Assembly (NCBI GenBank): GCA_949927415.1
Contig: CATLFB010000010.1
Location: forward strand, 1 to 32,927
Direction: 5' to 3'
Source of the DNA: an uncultured Candidatus Melainabacteria bacterium
GTDB lineage: Bacteria > Cyanobacteriota > Vampirovibrionia > Gastranaerophilales > Gastranaerophilaceae
Length of the DNA: 32,927 bases
How positions within the stretch are numbered: position 1 is the stretch's first letter; each line of letters begins with the position of its first letter. The translations under genes were made by a program, and so were the position numbers. Positions 8,391 through 16,133 of the stretch are shown piece after piece. The notes beneath the pieces are model-generated. The model searched no databases and was not told the DNA's origin. It saw only the letters and a list, made by a program, of their open reading frames with translations.

Positions 8391-8834
8391 AGTCCTAATC
8401 CTGAATGTTCAGCGCCTAATTCCCTAAAAAGCGACTTCGGTATGACAGTTCCAATATGTCTGGATTATTGCTTCACGCTCCGCAGTCATTCGCTTCATTT
8501 TGCTTACGCAAAACTTGCGCTCATTATGCTCCGCGCTACTTCGAGTTCGTTCGCTTACGCTCACTCCACTCTACGCAAAATCCATCTACGTGCGTAGCAC
8601 CTCACCCTAATTTCTAACTTTCGCACCGCCAATAGGCGGGCTTAAGTTGAAATTCCACCCTCTCCTCTACCAGGAGAGGGGATGCGACGATTGTCGTCGG
8701 ATTTTGTGCAGGCACCGTCAAAAGACGTCGACTGTTCCCAGCGCCCCCGTCCTAATCCTGTACTTCTTTGCATAATTCCTTTAAAAGCGCCTCCTGTATG
8801 ACAGCCCCGGTATGTAAGAGCACACTTCGTGTGC
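8391..8834 (+). repeat. Dispersed intergenic repeat block, copy A
   Basis: The 8265-8836 gap holds no credible gene. Two copies of a module (about 8391-8460 and 8749-8834) contain CCTAAT, AAAAGCG, TATGACAG and TATGT elements. Between them is a low-complexity stretch of GCTTACGC/CGCT words (8470-8580), then a second module (8595-8680) ending in the hairpin CCCTCTCCT-CTACC-AGGAGAGGG (8658-8680). The final 60 nt, including the palindrome GCACACTTCGTGTGC (8820-8834), matches positions 24286-24345 on the opposite strand at most positions. Related copies lie near 24286-24660 (inverted) and 25276-25735 (direct). Confidence 0.8.
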
Positions 8835-8836
8835 GC

Positions 8837-9838
8837 CTATTCGCCGAAGTAGTTTTTGAGGCCGACTGTGAGATGCTTGTTTTTGCAAAGCTTCTTTAAC
8901 TTCGCAATCGCACGGTTTTCAATCTGGCGGATGCGCTCTCTTGAAACCCCGTATTGCGAACCGATTTCATCCAAAGTCTTCTTCGCCCCGCTGTTATCAA
9001 GCCCGTAGCGTAAAATCAGTACATCGCGCTCCTTCGGACTAAGCTGGTTTAGCATTCTTCTTATATCTTCAAAAAGATTTTCCTGCGAAACCCTGCTGTC
9101 AGGCGTGATTGTTGAATCGTCAACAATGAAATCCGCAATCTTTGAACTGTCCTCGGAACTGCTCGCCGGCGTTTCCATACTTATCGTGCTTTGTGCCGAT
9201 TTTATAATTGATGTAAGTTTGTTAACCGAAACCCCGAGCCGGTAAGCAATTTCCTGCTTTGTCGGCGTGTGGCCGAGTTCTGTCGTCAAATCAATCGTTG
9301 CACGACGGATTTTTCCTAAAGACTCAATCATGTGTATCGGAAGTCTGATAATTCTTGCCTTGTCAGCTATCGCACGCGTAATTGACTGCTGTATCCACCA
9401 GGTTGCATATGTCGAAAATTTGTAGCCTTTTGTGTAATCAAATCTTCCGGCAGCCTTCATCAATCCAAGATTACCTTCCTGAATCAGGTCAAGAAATGAT
9501 AGCCCGCGGCCAATGTATTTTTTCGCAATGCTCACAACAAGCCTGAGGTTTGCGTTGACCAGAAGGTTTTTCGAAAATTCATCCTGAGTTTCGTAAATCT
9601 TTTTGGCAAGTTCAAGTTCCTGCTCGCCTGATAAAAGCGGAATTTTTCCGATTTGCTGCAGGTAAATCTTTACGCTGTCATCAGAATTCACAGACGCCAA
9701 ACTTTCCTGAACTTTCGGATCTTCTACGGAATGAATTATTTCATCGTCTTCGTCCATCGGTTCAAGTTCGTGAAAATTAACGTCCTCGTCTGAAATGTCC
9801 TCTGATAATATGCCCAGTTTTTCTATTTCTTTTTTCAT
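8837..9838 (-). CDS. rpoD: RNA polymerase sigma-70 family factor, RpoD/SigA-like
   Basis: This is the sigma subunit that directs core RNA polymerase to -10/-35 promoters. The 333-residue protein has a short acidic N-terminus (1-52), region 1.2 ([20 protein letters not shown], 54-73), region 2 ([16 protein letters not shown], 97-112; [30 protein letters not shown]), region 3 (169-245) and region 4 ([15 protein letters not shown], 266-280; helix-turn-helix [20 protein letters not shown]). It lacks the long region 1.1 and non-conserved insert of large RpoD proteins. It could be the primary factor of a small genome or a group 2 paralogue; the window cannot decide. GGAGAG lies 13 nt before the ATG, and a TATAAT box (minus strand, 9869-9864) lies upstream. 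The stop abuts repeat copy A, whose palindrome may end the transcript. Confidence 0.9.
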   Translation of the reverse strand: MKKEIEKLGILSEDISDEDVNFHELEPMDEDDEIIHSVEDPKVQESLASVNSDDSVKIYLQQIGKIPLLSGEQELELAKKIYETQDEFSKNLLVNANLRLVVSIAKKYIGRGLSFLDLIQEGNLGLMKAAGRFDYTKGYKFSTYATWWIQQSITRAIADKARIIRLPIHMIESLGKIRRATIDLTTELGHTPTKQEIAYRLGVSVNKLTSIIKSAQSTISMETPASSSEDSSKIADFIVDDSTITPDSRVSQENLFEDIRRMLNQLSPKERDVLILRYGLDNSGAKKTLDEIGSQYGVSRERIRQIENRAIAKLKKLCKNKHLTVGLKNYFGE

Positions 9839-9863
9839 TGATTAAAAGCTCTCCATATATTTT

Positions 9864-9869
9864 ATTATA
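9864..9869 (-). promoter_or_regulatory. -10 box upstream of the sigma factor gene
   Basis: A perfect TATAAT on the minus strand lies 25 nt before the ATG at 9838. No good -35 hexamer is seen at 17 nt (TAGTTT at best), so confidence is limited. Confidence 0.45.
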
Positions 9870-9906
9870 ATATGATTTTTGGGGTAAAACTATTTTTTTA
9901 CGTTGC

Positions 9907-10647
9907 TTAACTTTTGCCCTGAAGTTTTTGACGTACGCTTTCGAAAATAATTATGCTCATCGCGTTTGAAACATTCAAAGAATTGAAATCTTTAAGCATC
10001 GGGATTTTTACCGTAAAATCCGACATCTTTAACAATGTTTTAGACACTCCGGCGTGCTCAGCGCCCATTATTAGTGCAAAATTCATATCATTGTATTTGA
10101 TGTCATAATAATTATCTTTTGCTGAAGCATCCGCCGCAATTACCCACCAGTTGCTTTCTTTTAGTTTCTGAACAGCGTTTGTCAGGCTATTTACTTTTAT
10201 TATCGGAATGTGATTTGCGGCACCTGCGCTTGTTTTTTCAACTACTGAATTAACCTGAGCATTTCGTCTGGATGGAATTATAATCCCGTCGACTCCTGCG
10301 CATACGCATGTTCTAATCATTGCGCCGAAATTGTGCGGGTCTTCAATTCCGTCTAAAATTACAAGAGATGCGTTTTCTCGGTTTTGTTCAAGAAATTCGT
10401 CCAAATCCGCGTACTTCAACGGCGAAATCTGCGCGATTACGCCCTGATGGTTGAATTCTGCATAATTTTGGAATTTCTCTTTTGCGACAAATTGAAATAC
10501 AACTCCGCGCTCTTTTGCTAAATCTATTATCTTGTTAAGCTTTGCGTCCGGATGAATGTTTTTTGAAATCAAAATTTTATTTATTTCACGGTTTCCGCTT
10601 ACCAAAGCCTCTGTTATTGCGTTTTTGCCAAAAATTATATCATCCAT
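9907..10647 (-). CDS. rlmB: TrmH/SpoU-family 23S rRNA 2'-O-ribose methyltransferase, RlmB-like
   Basis: This enzyme methylates a ribose 2'-hydroxyl of RNA (in RlmB, 23S rRNA G2251) using SAM bound in a trefoil knot. I chose the ATG at 10647 (246 residues). It starts 1 nt after the nadA stop codon, and AGGG in the end of nadA serves as ribosome-binding site; the longer frame to 10686 overlaps nadA. The substrate-binding N-domain (MDDIIFGKNAITEAL, then to about 75) is followed by SpoU motif 1 (LVILDGIEDPHNFGAMIRT, about 95-113), motif 2 (ALIMGAEHAGVSK, about 191-203) and motif 3 (NSLNVSNAMSIIIFE, about 222-236). Tight coupling to nadA indicates one operon, but no functional link is obvious. Confidence 0.88.
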   Translation of the reverse strand: MDDIIFGKNAITEALVSGNREINKILISKNIHPDAKLNKIIDLAKERGVVFQFVAKEKFQNYAEFNHQGVIAQISPLKYADLDEFLEQNRENASLVILDGIEDPHNFGAMIRTCVCAGVDGIIIPSRRNAQVNSVVEKTSAGAANHIPIIKVNSLTNAVQKLKESNWWVIAADASAKDNYYDIKYNDMNFALIMGAEHAGVSKTLLKMSDFTVKIPMLKDFNSLNVSNAMSIIIFESVRQKLQGKS

Positions 10648-10648
10648 A

Positions 10649-11566
10649 TTATTTTCCCTGTTTTGAAACTTCAAGCATTCTGTCAATGCAGGTTAAAGCT
10701 TTTTGTGCAATTTGAGAATCCACTTTTATCTCGTGCTGTTCGTATTTTAAAGCGTTATAAATGTCTTCTAATGTATGCCATTTCATATTCTGACAAACAA
10801 TGTTGTCTTTTATAAGAATGAATTCTTTTTCCGGATAATCGCGTTTTAAGCGGTCAACAACGCCTTTTTCAGTTGCGATAATGAATTGTTTTGCATCGCT
10901 TTTGATTGCGTAATCCATAATTCCTGTGGTGCTTCCTGTAAAATCAGCCAAATCGGTTACGGATTTGTGGCATTCCGGGTGCGCCAGAACCTTTGCATCA
11001 GGGTATTTTTTGCGAGCCTCAATTATGTCTTCCGGTTTGATTCTCAAGTGTGTCGGACAGAATCCGGGGTATGTGATTACTGTTGTTGTTCCAAGCTGCG
11101 CTTCAACCCATTTGCCAAGGTATGTGTCAGGGAGGAACAAAACTTTTTCAGCGTTGAGGCTGCCTACAATTTTCAGTGCATTTGAACTTGTGCAGCAGAT
11201 ATCGCATTCTGATTTTACTTCTGCTGTAGAATTTATATAGCAAACTGTCGGAATCCCGGGGTTTTTGCTTTTGAATTCGCGCAGCTGTTCAAGGTTAACC
11301 ATATCTGCCATAAGGCATCCGGATTCAAGACGCGGGAGGAGAACTTTTTTTGAAGGATTGAGGATTTTTGCGGTCTGCGCCATGAAGAATACGCCTGCAA
11401 ATACAATTATATCAGCATTGGTTTTTGCCGCCATCTGACTTAAATATAATGAGTCGCCGACATAATCCGCGACTTCGTCAATTTCGGCGTTCTGATAGCA
11501 ATGGGCAAGAATAACGGCGTTTTTATCTTCTTTCAATTTTTTAATCTGCTCTATCAACTCTTTCAT
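10649..11566 (-). CDS. nadA: Quinolinate synthase
   Basis: NadA is a [4Fe-4S] enzyme that condenses iminoaspartate with dihydroxyacetone phosphate to give quinolinate in de novo NAD synthesis. The frame extends to an ATG at 11584, but I chose the ATG at 11566. GGAGG lies 11 nt before it, and a TACAAT box (minus strand, 11592-11587) would start transcription at about the upstream ATG. The product is then 305 residues and begins MKELIEQIKKLKEDKNAVIL. It shows AHCYQNAEIDEVADYVGDSL (the second position is usually Tyr, so AHCY for AHYY is mildly unusual), SGCLMADM, CDICCTSSNA, GFCPTH, HPECHKSV and CQNMKWHTLEDIY. The cluster ligands are likely the Cys of SGCL, GFCP and VCQN. nadB and nadC are not in the window. 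Confidence 0.92.
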   Translation of the reverse strand: MKELIEQIKKLKEDKNAVILAHCYQNAEIDEVADYVGDSLYLSQMAAKTNADIIVFAGVFFMAQTAKILNPSKKVLLPRLESGCLMADMVNLEQLREFKSKNPGIPTVCYINSTAEVKSECDICCTSSNALKIVGSLNAEKVLFLPDTYLGKWVEAQLGTTTVITYPGFCPTHLRIKPEDIIEARKKYPDAKVLAHPECHKSVTDLADFTGSTTGIMDYAIKSDAKQFIIATEKGVVDRLKRDYPEKEFILIKDNIVCQNMKWHTLEDIYNALKYEQHEIKVDSQIAQKALTCIDRMLEVSKQGK

Positions 11567-11606
11567 CCGGGGCTTATCCTCCATTTATTGTAAATTTATG
11601 TTAAAT

Positions 11607-11636
11607 TTGCATCGTTCAATAAAATTATTGTATAAT
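11607..11636 (+). promoter_or_regulatory. Promoter of the pilMN-pilO operon
   Basis: TTGCAT (11607-11612), an 18-nt spacer and a perfect TATAAT (11631-11636) precede the ATG at 11679. The leader contains AATTAAGTACATAG (11646-11659), the same 14-mer found in the leader of the pilin-like gene at 7490. Confidence 0.65.
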
Positions 11637-11678
11637 AAAAATAAGAATTAAGTACATAGGAAGAGAAAATTTACAAAT

Positions 11679-13373
11679 ATGAGTGGAAATGCAATTTCGG
11701 ATTTTTTAGAAAAACTTACAGCAGGCAGTCGCCCTGACGTTTTTTTATCAGTAACCCCCGGTGTCGGGCTTGAAATGCTTCAGGTTGACTACGCAAATCA
11801 TACTGTTAAAAATTATGCGGTTCGGCCTTTGGCTTATAATGAATCTTTGAGAGAAATCTCTGACATGGAAGAGTTCAAAAGAATTGTTTCTGAAATGTTT
11901 GATGAGTTGAAGCTTTCTCCAAAATGCAACGTAACAATCAACGTTCCGACTGTTTTGTTCGGCTCTATTGAAATGAGTCTTATGCTTGGTGATGAAGCTA
12001 TTACCGGCGCTGTTACGTCGGAAGTTGAACAGTCTTATGTGTTTAAAAGACATGATCCGATAGTTCAATGGAGAGATTCTAATATCGGAACCGGTGAAAA
12101 TAGAAAGTTGTTTTATTCAGCTGTTCAACAGCTTGTTGTTGAGAATTTCAGCAATGCATTAACCGAACTTGGTGCGGCGCTTGTGGGCGTTGAGATGTCG
12201 CTCGTGTCATCTTTGAGAGCGTTGGATTATACCGGTCTTGCGGCTGAACAGATGAAGGATAATACAACCTGGAACCTTTTAACTGTATCTTCTATCGGTT
12301 ACACACTTGTTTCTATGGTTGGTAAACAGATTGTCGATTATTATGAAGAGCCGATTGCGGTTAAATCTTATGAAGGGGATGAAATTTATAATGTGATTTC
12401 GTCTTCCGCCCAGATTACTTTGATGAGTTATCCTGCAAATCATTTGCTTATTGTTTCTGACACAGATTCAGTGAGTGCTGAAATGCTGGCTAAAAATCTT
12501 AATGTCGATTATGCAATTGAGTATGTCGAAAACAATAAATTTAAACGCAAAGAGTTTTTGCCGGTAAGTTTGGATGTATTGCCTGATAATATTCTAAAAA
12601 TTTCATTGCAGGCGATTGGTTCTGCGATTTCAAGAGCTTCGGATTTCCCGTTTACCTGCAATTTCTTATCTTCCAGCGAAGTTGTTACGGTTGAGGAAGC
12701 TGTAAAAATTCCTGTAGGCGAAAATGTTTACGAAGTAACTCCGACAATGGCAAGGCTTATTTCTGTTGCGGCAGTTATTGTTCTTGCGGTTTGCGTCGGT
12801 ATTCCGTTTGTGGTTCTTCCTCAAGTGCAGGCTAAAAAGCAGGCGGAACTTGATGAATTGAATGCAAGTATCCAGCAGGTAGAAAAACAAATAGAAAAGC
12901 TTAAAGAAGAAGCTGAAATGCAGGGCAAATTCAGTATTAAAAACGAGATTATGAAAGTTTTGGCGAACAACCGTGTTAAATTGATGTCGTATGCGGCAAT
13001 CGGAGAATCTGTTCCTGCTGAATTGTGGCTGACTTATTTCTCAGCGGAAGATGACGGAAAAATTACGATAAAAGGCGGTTCTAATACTGTTGAAGATGTT
13101 TATTTGTTCTTCAAAAATGTTAAAGATTCGCTTGTTAACAGCAATTTGAAACTTCAAAAACTTGAAATGATTTCAGATGATGTTGATGAATTCGTCTCAA
13201 ATCTTCCTGTAACATACGAATTTGAAATTTCAAATGTTTCGGCACCGGCAAAACCGGCCGGAGACGATAAAGGCAAAGATGCAAAAGCCGGCGCTGCAGC
13301 CGGACAACCGACAGGCAAAGCCGCAAATATCGTGCCGGACAGCAAACTTTTAAGCGATAAACCTATTAATTAA
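11679..13373 (+). CDS. PilM-PilN fusion, type IV pilus inner-membrane assembly protein
   Basis: The 564-residue protein appears to join two normally separate pilus platform subunits. Residues 1-350 resemble a PilM/GspL-type actin-like cytoplasmic domain: an early beta-rich DVFLSVTPGVGLEMLQVDY, then VTINVPTVLFGSIEM and a late NLLTVSSIGYTLVSMVG strand. A single membrane helix follows (MARLISVAAVIVLAVCVGIP, near 356-384), then a short coiled coil (QAELDELNASIQQVEKQIEK). After it comes a PilN/GspL-like periplasmic domain with LWLTYFSAEDDGKITIKGGS and a final LQKLEM strand. The tail (about 522-564) is Ala/Gly/Lys-rich linker. AGGAAGAG precedes the ATG. The next gene, 39 nt on, is PilO-like, matching the pilM-N-O order. 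Residue-level actin-fold motifs look weak, so the assignment is by architecture and context. Confidence 0.75.
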   Translation: MSGNAISDFLEKLTAGSRPDVFLSVTPGVGLEMLQVDYANHTVKNYAVRPLAYNESLREISDMEEFKRIVSEMFDELKLSPKCNVTINVPTVLFGSIEMSLMLGDEAITGAVTSEVEQSYVFKRHDPIVQWRDSNIGTGENRKLFYSAVQQLVVENFSNALTELGAALVGVEMSLVSSLRALDYTGLAAEQMKDNTTWNLLTVSSIGYTLVSMVGKQIVDYYEEPIAVKSYEGDEIYNVISSSAQITLMSYPANHLLIVSDTDSVSAEMLAKNLNVDYAIEYVENNKFKRKEFLPVSLDVLPDNILKISLQAIGSAISRASDFPFTCNFLSSSEVVTVEEAVKIPVGENVYEVTPTMARLISVAAVIVLAVCVGIPFVVLPQVQAKKQAELDELNASIQQVEKQIEKLKEEAEMQGKFSIKNEIMKVLANNRVKLMSYAAIGESVPAELWLTYFSAEDDGKITIKGGSNTVEDVYLFFKNVKDSLVNSNLKLQKLEMISDDVDEFVSNLPVTYEFEISNVSAPAKPAGDDKGKDAKAGAAAGQPTGKAANIVPDSKLLSDKPIN

Positions 13374-13412
13374 TGTTGAAAATTTAAAACATAATGGAGA
13401 TTTTTATAAATT

Positions 13413-14009
13413 ATGCCAGAACAAGAGTTAGATACAAAAGAAATTATAATGAAATTAAAAGATTCGGTTGCAATACTTGCGCTTGGTCTGATTGCGGCAA
13501 TAGCAGTGATTGTTCTCTATATTGTTCCTCCGATTCAGAGCATTAAGCAGTTGAACGAATCTTATACAGCCCAAACAGCTGTTCTTGAAGAAAAACAGCG
13601 TGAATTGCAGGATTTGCAGGCTCAGGTCAAAAAGCAGGATGATATGTCCGGTGTTGAAAAGGAAGTGTTTGTCTCTGCTGATTCCGGACTGGATTCTGAA
13701 GGCGTTATCGCGGCAGAATTTTCTGAAATCCTTGAACTTATCAGAGCAAACACTATTAAAACCCGTTCAATCGACTATACTTATGACCCGTCTGACGACA
13801 AATTCGTTCAGGGCGCTAAGGACAAATTCAACGTTGCAAAACTCAACATGGAAATGATTGCAACTTACAAAAACTTTGAGAATTTCCTTAAAGAACTCTA
13901 CAAACATGAACATTTTCTTGACATTTCAAAAGTTGAAGTTGAACCTTACGAAAAAGATAAATCTATTCTGTTAATCAACTTTGAACTCAAGCTTTATGCT
14001 AAAAAGTAG
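13413..14009 (+). CDS. pilO: PilO-like type IV pilus assembly protein
   Basis: This 198-residue bitopic protein has a short cytoplasmic N-terminus, one membrane helix (about 19-41, VAILALGLIAAIAVIVLYIV), a coiled coil with heptad pattern (about 48-80, QTAVLEEKQRELQDLQAQV) and a C-terminal ferredoxin-like domain with the PilO pattern of a polar YTYDPS strand, a long helix (YKNFENFLKELYKHEHFLDI) and a closing strand (LLINFELKLYAKK). In type IV pilus machines PilO pairs with PilN to align the platform. It lies 39 nt after the PilM-PilN fusion. GGAG is about 14 nt upstream of the ATG, rather far. No PilP or PilQ follows; the next gene is convergent, with only 4 nt between the stop codons. GspM is the alternative family name. 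Confidence 0.75.
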   Translation: MPEQELDTKEIIMKLKDSVAILALGLIAAIAVIVLYIVPPIQSIKQLNESYTAQTAVLEEKQRELQDLQAQVKKQDDMSGVEKEVFVSADSGLDSEGVIAAEFSEILELIRANTIKTRSIDYTYDPSDDKFVQGAKDKFNVAKLNMEMIATYKNFENFLKELYKHEHFLDISKVEVEPYEKDKSILLINFELKLYAKK

Positions 14010-14013
14010 AGAC

Positions 14014-14868
14014 TTATGAGAACTTTTTAAAATCTATTGAAAACATTTGTTTTTGATTTTTCATGCAAGTTGCGCAGAAATCTGTTTCCAAAATTGTTTT
14101 GCGTGAGAAATCTTTAAAATCACTTCCCGAACGACCCCTGTGGTCGTTCGCTAAGTATGGGCAGGTGTAAACCCCTTTTGCGGTCAGAATTCTGCCATAT
14201 TCGCAGTCTGTGCTTTCCCACCGGCTCTCAAAGTCCATATCGGGTTCTGAATTTTTGTTGTACATTGTGTTGATTTTGAAATTATTTTCGCTTGCTTCAA
14301 ATCCGATTTTTTCACAAACTAATTTGAAACCTTCAAGAAGTTTTTTTCTGCCTTCTCCGTAAAAATCCGTCACGCAAAGAATAGGGTTAAACCCGTATTT
14401 CACAAGACTTTTGAGTGCATGCAAAACCTGGCGGTAAGTTCCTCTTCCTCTGATGTCGTCGCTTTTGACCTCATCGTAGTGGTCTATGCTTAATTGAAAA
14501 ATAATTTCAAAATTACTTTCATCTTCAACGCGTTTCAAAAAACGTGCTTTCTTTTCGTTTATGAAACTTCCGTTAGTGCAAATGCAAACATTTGTGCGTT
14601 TAAGGCAAAGTCTTAAAATGCTGTTGAAATCCGGATGGGTCATTGGTTCTGCACCTGTAAGGTAGATGCATTCTATATTTTCGCACTTTGTATCCTGAAT
14701 CGCTTCTTTAATCATATCAATTGAGATGAAATCTTTCACGTTTTTAGTGAGCGGAAAATCTATATAACAGTGTTTGCAGCGCTGATTGCAGTTTTTGGCG
14801 GTTAATTCGATAAATAAGTTGTTTAATTCTTTTAACTGGCAGGTTTGTGCTTGAAATAAATTGTTCAT
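14014..14868 (-). CDS. Radical SAM protein of unknown substrate
   Basis: The 284-residue protein has the radical SAM cluster motif CNQRCKHC (C27, C31, C34), which holds a [4Fe-4S] cluster for generating a 5'-deoxyadenosyl radical, followed by TGAEPMTHPD (71-80), equivalent to the SAM-binding GGEP motif. The C-terminal third contains CEYGRILTAKGVYTCPYL and FCATCMKNQ, a cysteine pattern like a reduced SPASM/twitch domain that may hold a second cluster. Such proteins modify peptides, cofactors or sugars; nothing here names the substrate. GGAG about 10 nt upstream supports the ATG at 14868. It converges on pilO with 4 nt between stops and may share a bidirectional end. No precursor-peptide gene is recognised beside it. 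Confidence 0.85.
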   Translation of the reverse strand: MNNLFQAQTCQLKELNNLFIELTAKNCNQRCKHCYIDFPLTKNVKDFISIDMIKEAIQDTKCENIECIYLTGAEPMTHPDFNSILRLCLKRTNVCICTNGSFINEKKARFLKRVEDESNFEIIFQLSIDHYDEVKSDDIRGRGTYRQVLHALKSLVKYGFNPILCVTDFYGEGRKKLLEGFKLVCEKIGFEASENNFKINTMYNKNSEPDMDFESRWESTDCEYGRILTAKGVYTCPYLANDHRGRSGSDFKDFSRKTILETDFCATCMKNQKQMFSIDFKKFS

Positions 14869-14953
14869 TCTCTGATGCTCCGTAAATATCTAATCCATGA
14901 TTATTTTAGATTTTAAAGAACAAATAAAATCCGCCAACATGGCAATTGGAGAA

Positions 14954-15268
14954 CTATTTTTGAAAATCATTCGGGTTTTTATCATCAAGCCATTTTTGCA
15001 TAATATATTGTTCATAGCTGAGCGCAAAATTATATAAAGCCTTCACAAGCACTCTGCCGCTTTCTGATTTTGCGGTAATGAAAAAATCTCCGCAAGAGTT
15101 TTCGGCAAGAAATATTTCAGTCTGAACAATTTTGTCAACATGACCTTTGGGGTTTTTGGTAATTACCAGCCGAATCCAGTCGCAAAGGATTTTTACGGCT
15201 GTTGCGGAGCCGGTTTTTATTTCATCCTGACGGGTTTGTATGTATGCTGCAAATTCTCTTAAAATCAT
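14954..15268 (-). CDS. Small hypothetical protein coupled to comF
   Basis: A 104-residue protein that I do not recognise. It is predicted helix-strand-strand-helix, with one cysteine near the N-terminus and one in ENSCGDFFI, and ends in a charged tail. I start it at the ATG at 15268, whose A is shared with the comF TGA stop (TGATG), a classic re-initiation arrangement; GAGG lies 4 nt upstream. A TTG one codon earlier (15271) is possible. The coupling means it is made with ComF. Confidence 0.65.
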   Translation of the reverse strand: MILREFAAYIQTRQDEIKTGSATAVKILCDWIRLVITKNPKGHVDKIVQTEIFLAENSCGDFFITAKSESGRVLVKALYNFALSYEQYIMQKWLDDKNPNDFQK

Positions 15269-15915
15269 CAATCCTCAAACGGTGTTGTCGCCGCTAAACA
15301 TGTTATATCAGAAATACCATGTTTTTCAAATTCTTTTATCATTTCTTCAAAGGTCGAACCGGTTGTGCAGATGTCATCAATAATGAGAATTTTCATCGGG
15401 AGAAAGTTCTTTGGAATAACTTCGAATGCGTTTGAAAGGTTAACTTTGCGTTCTGATTTTTTAAGTTTATACTGCGGCTTTGTATCCTTAACCCTTTTTA
15501 TCAAATCGGTATTTGGAGTGCATCCGGAGAGCCTGCAAAATTCTTCGCAAACAAGGTCCATGTGATTATATTTTCTCTTCTTTTCGCGTTTTGGATAAAT
15601 CGGGACCGGCACAACCTGAAAATTATTTTTCTCATCAATATTTTGCCAGTATTCATACATAAATTTTGCAAGATAAACAGCGAGTTCTTTTTGATTGTGG
15701 TATTTGAGTCCGCGGATAAGTTTTTGCAAGTTTTTGTTGTAAACGCCTGCGCAAAATACTGGTTTTTTGAGAATAATCCTGTTAATTCTAACAGGCAGAT
15801 GCTCCATCTCCGCATAACATTTCGAACACATTTTCACACACTGGGCGGAACGTTTGCAAAAATAGCATTTCTTCTTGTAAATCCAGTCCAGCAGTCCGAT
15901 AAAAAAGTCTTTCAT
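15268..15915 (-). CDS. comF: ComF family protein (phosphoribosyltransferase-like)
   Basis: ComF-family proteins are linked to natural transformation, acting on incoming single-stranded DNA, and share a type I phosphoribosyltransferase fold. The 215-residue product has an N-terminal zinc-binding motif (CYFC at 17-20 and CSKC at 30-33), a middle VVPVPIYPKREKKRKYNHMDL segment typical of the family, and the PRPP-binding motif ILIIDDICTTGST (about 176-188). Length is usual for the family. There is no Shine-Dalgarno sequence before the ATG. Instead TATAAT (minus strand, 15927-15922) ends exactly 6 nt before it, so the mRNA may be leaderless. Together with the pilus genes upstream it hints at competence, although none of the other com genes are in the window. 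Confidence 0.88.
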   Translation of the reverse strand: MKDFFIGLLDWIYKKKCYFCKRSAQCVKMCSKCYAEMEHLPVRINRIILKKPVFCAGVYNKNLQKLIRGLKYHNQKELAVYLAKFMYEYWQNIDEKNNFQVVPVPIYPKREKKRKYNHMDLVCEEFCRLSGCTPNTDLIKRVKDTKPQYKLKKSERKVNLSNAFEVIPKNFLPMKILIIDDICTTGSTFEEMIKEFEKHGISDITCLAATTPFED

Positions 15916-15927
15916 AGGGGTATTATA
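15916..15927 (-). promoter_or_regulatory. -10 box adjacent to comF ATG (leaderless candidate)
   Basis: TATAAT on the minus strand is followed by ACCCCT and then the ATG. With initiation 6-7 nt after the -10 box, transcription would begin at or next to the A of the ATG. The 6-nt spacer is the opposite of a ribosome-binding site. No clear -35 is seen. Confidence 0.55.
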
Positions 15928-15971
15928 TAACGAAAATTGTGAAGCGGGAAGAATTGTACGTAAAAAGTGAA

Positions 15972-16118
15972 AGGTGAAAAGTGAGTGGTGAAAGGTCGGT
16001 AACGGGGGATTTATTTTTTGTAAAAATCCGGCGGTTTCAGTTTTTTATAACATTTATAGAAAAATTCTGTTGAAAATTAATTCTCTGATACGGCCTTTTC
16101 ACCTCTCACTTTTCACTT
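15972..16118. repeat. Imperfect 28-bp inverted repeat pair between comF and a kinase gene
   Basis: The left arm (15972-15999) and the reverse complement of the right arm (16091-16118) agree at 23 of 28 positions, built from GTGAAAAGTGAG/GGTGAAA words, around 91 bp of AT-rich sequence. The left side also repeats GTGAAAGG directly. There is no gene in the 218-bp gap 15916-16133. It could be a small non-autonomous element or a long transcript hairpin acting at the ends of these genes. Confidence 0.7.
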
Positions 16119-16133
16119 AACCCTCCCAACCCC

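Noticed and set aside
8316-8597. 93-residue plus-strand reading frame
   Set aside because: It lies wholly in repeat copy A, with no ribosome-binding site, and its composition follows the GCTTACGC-type low-complexity DNA.
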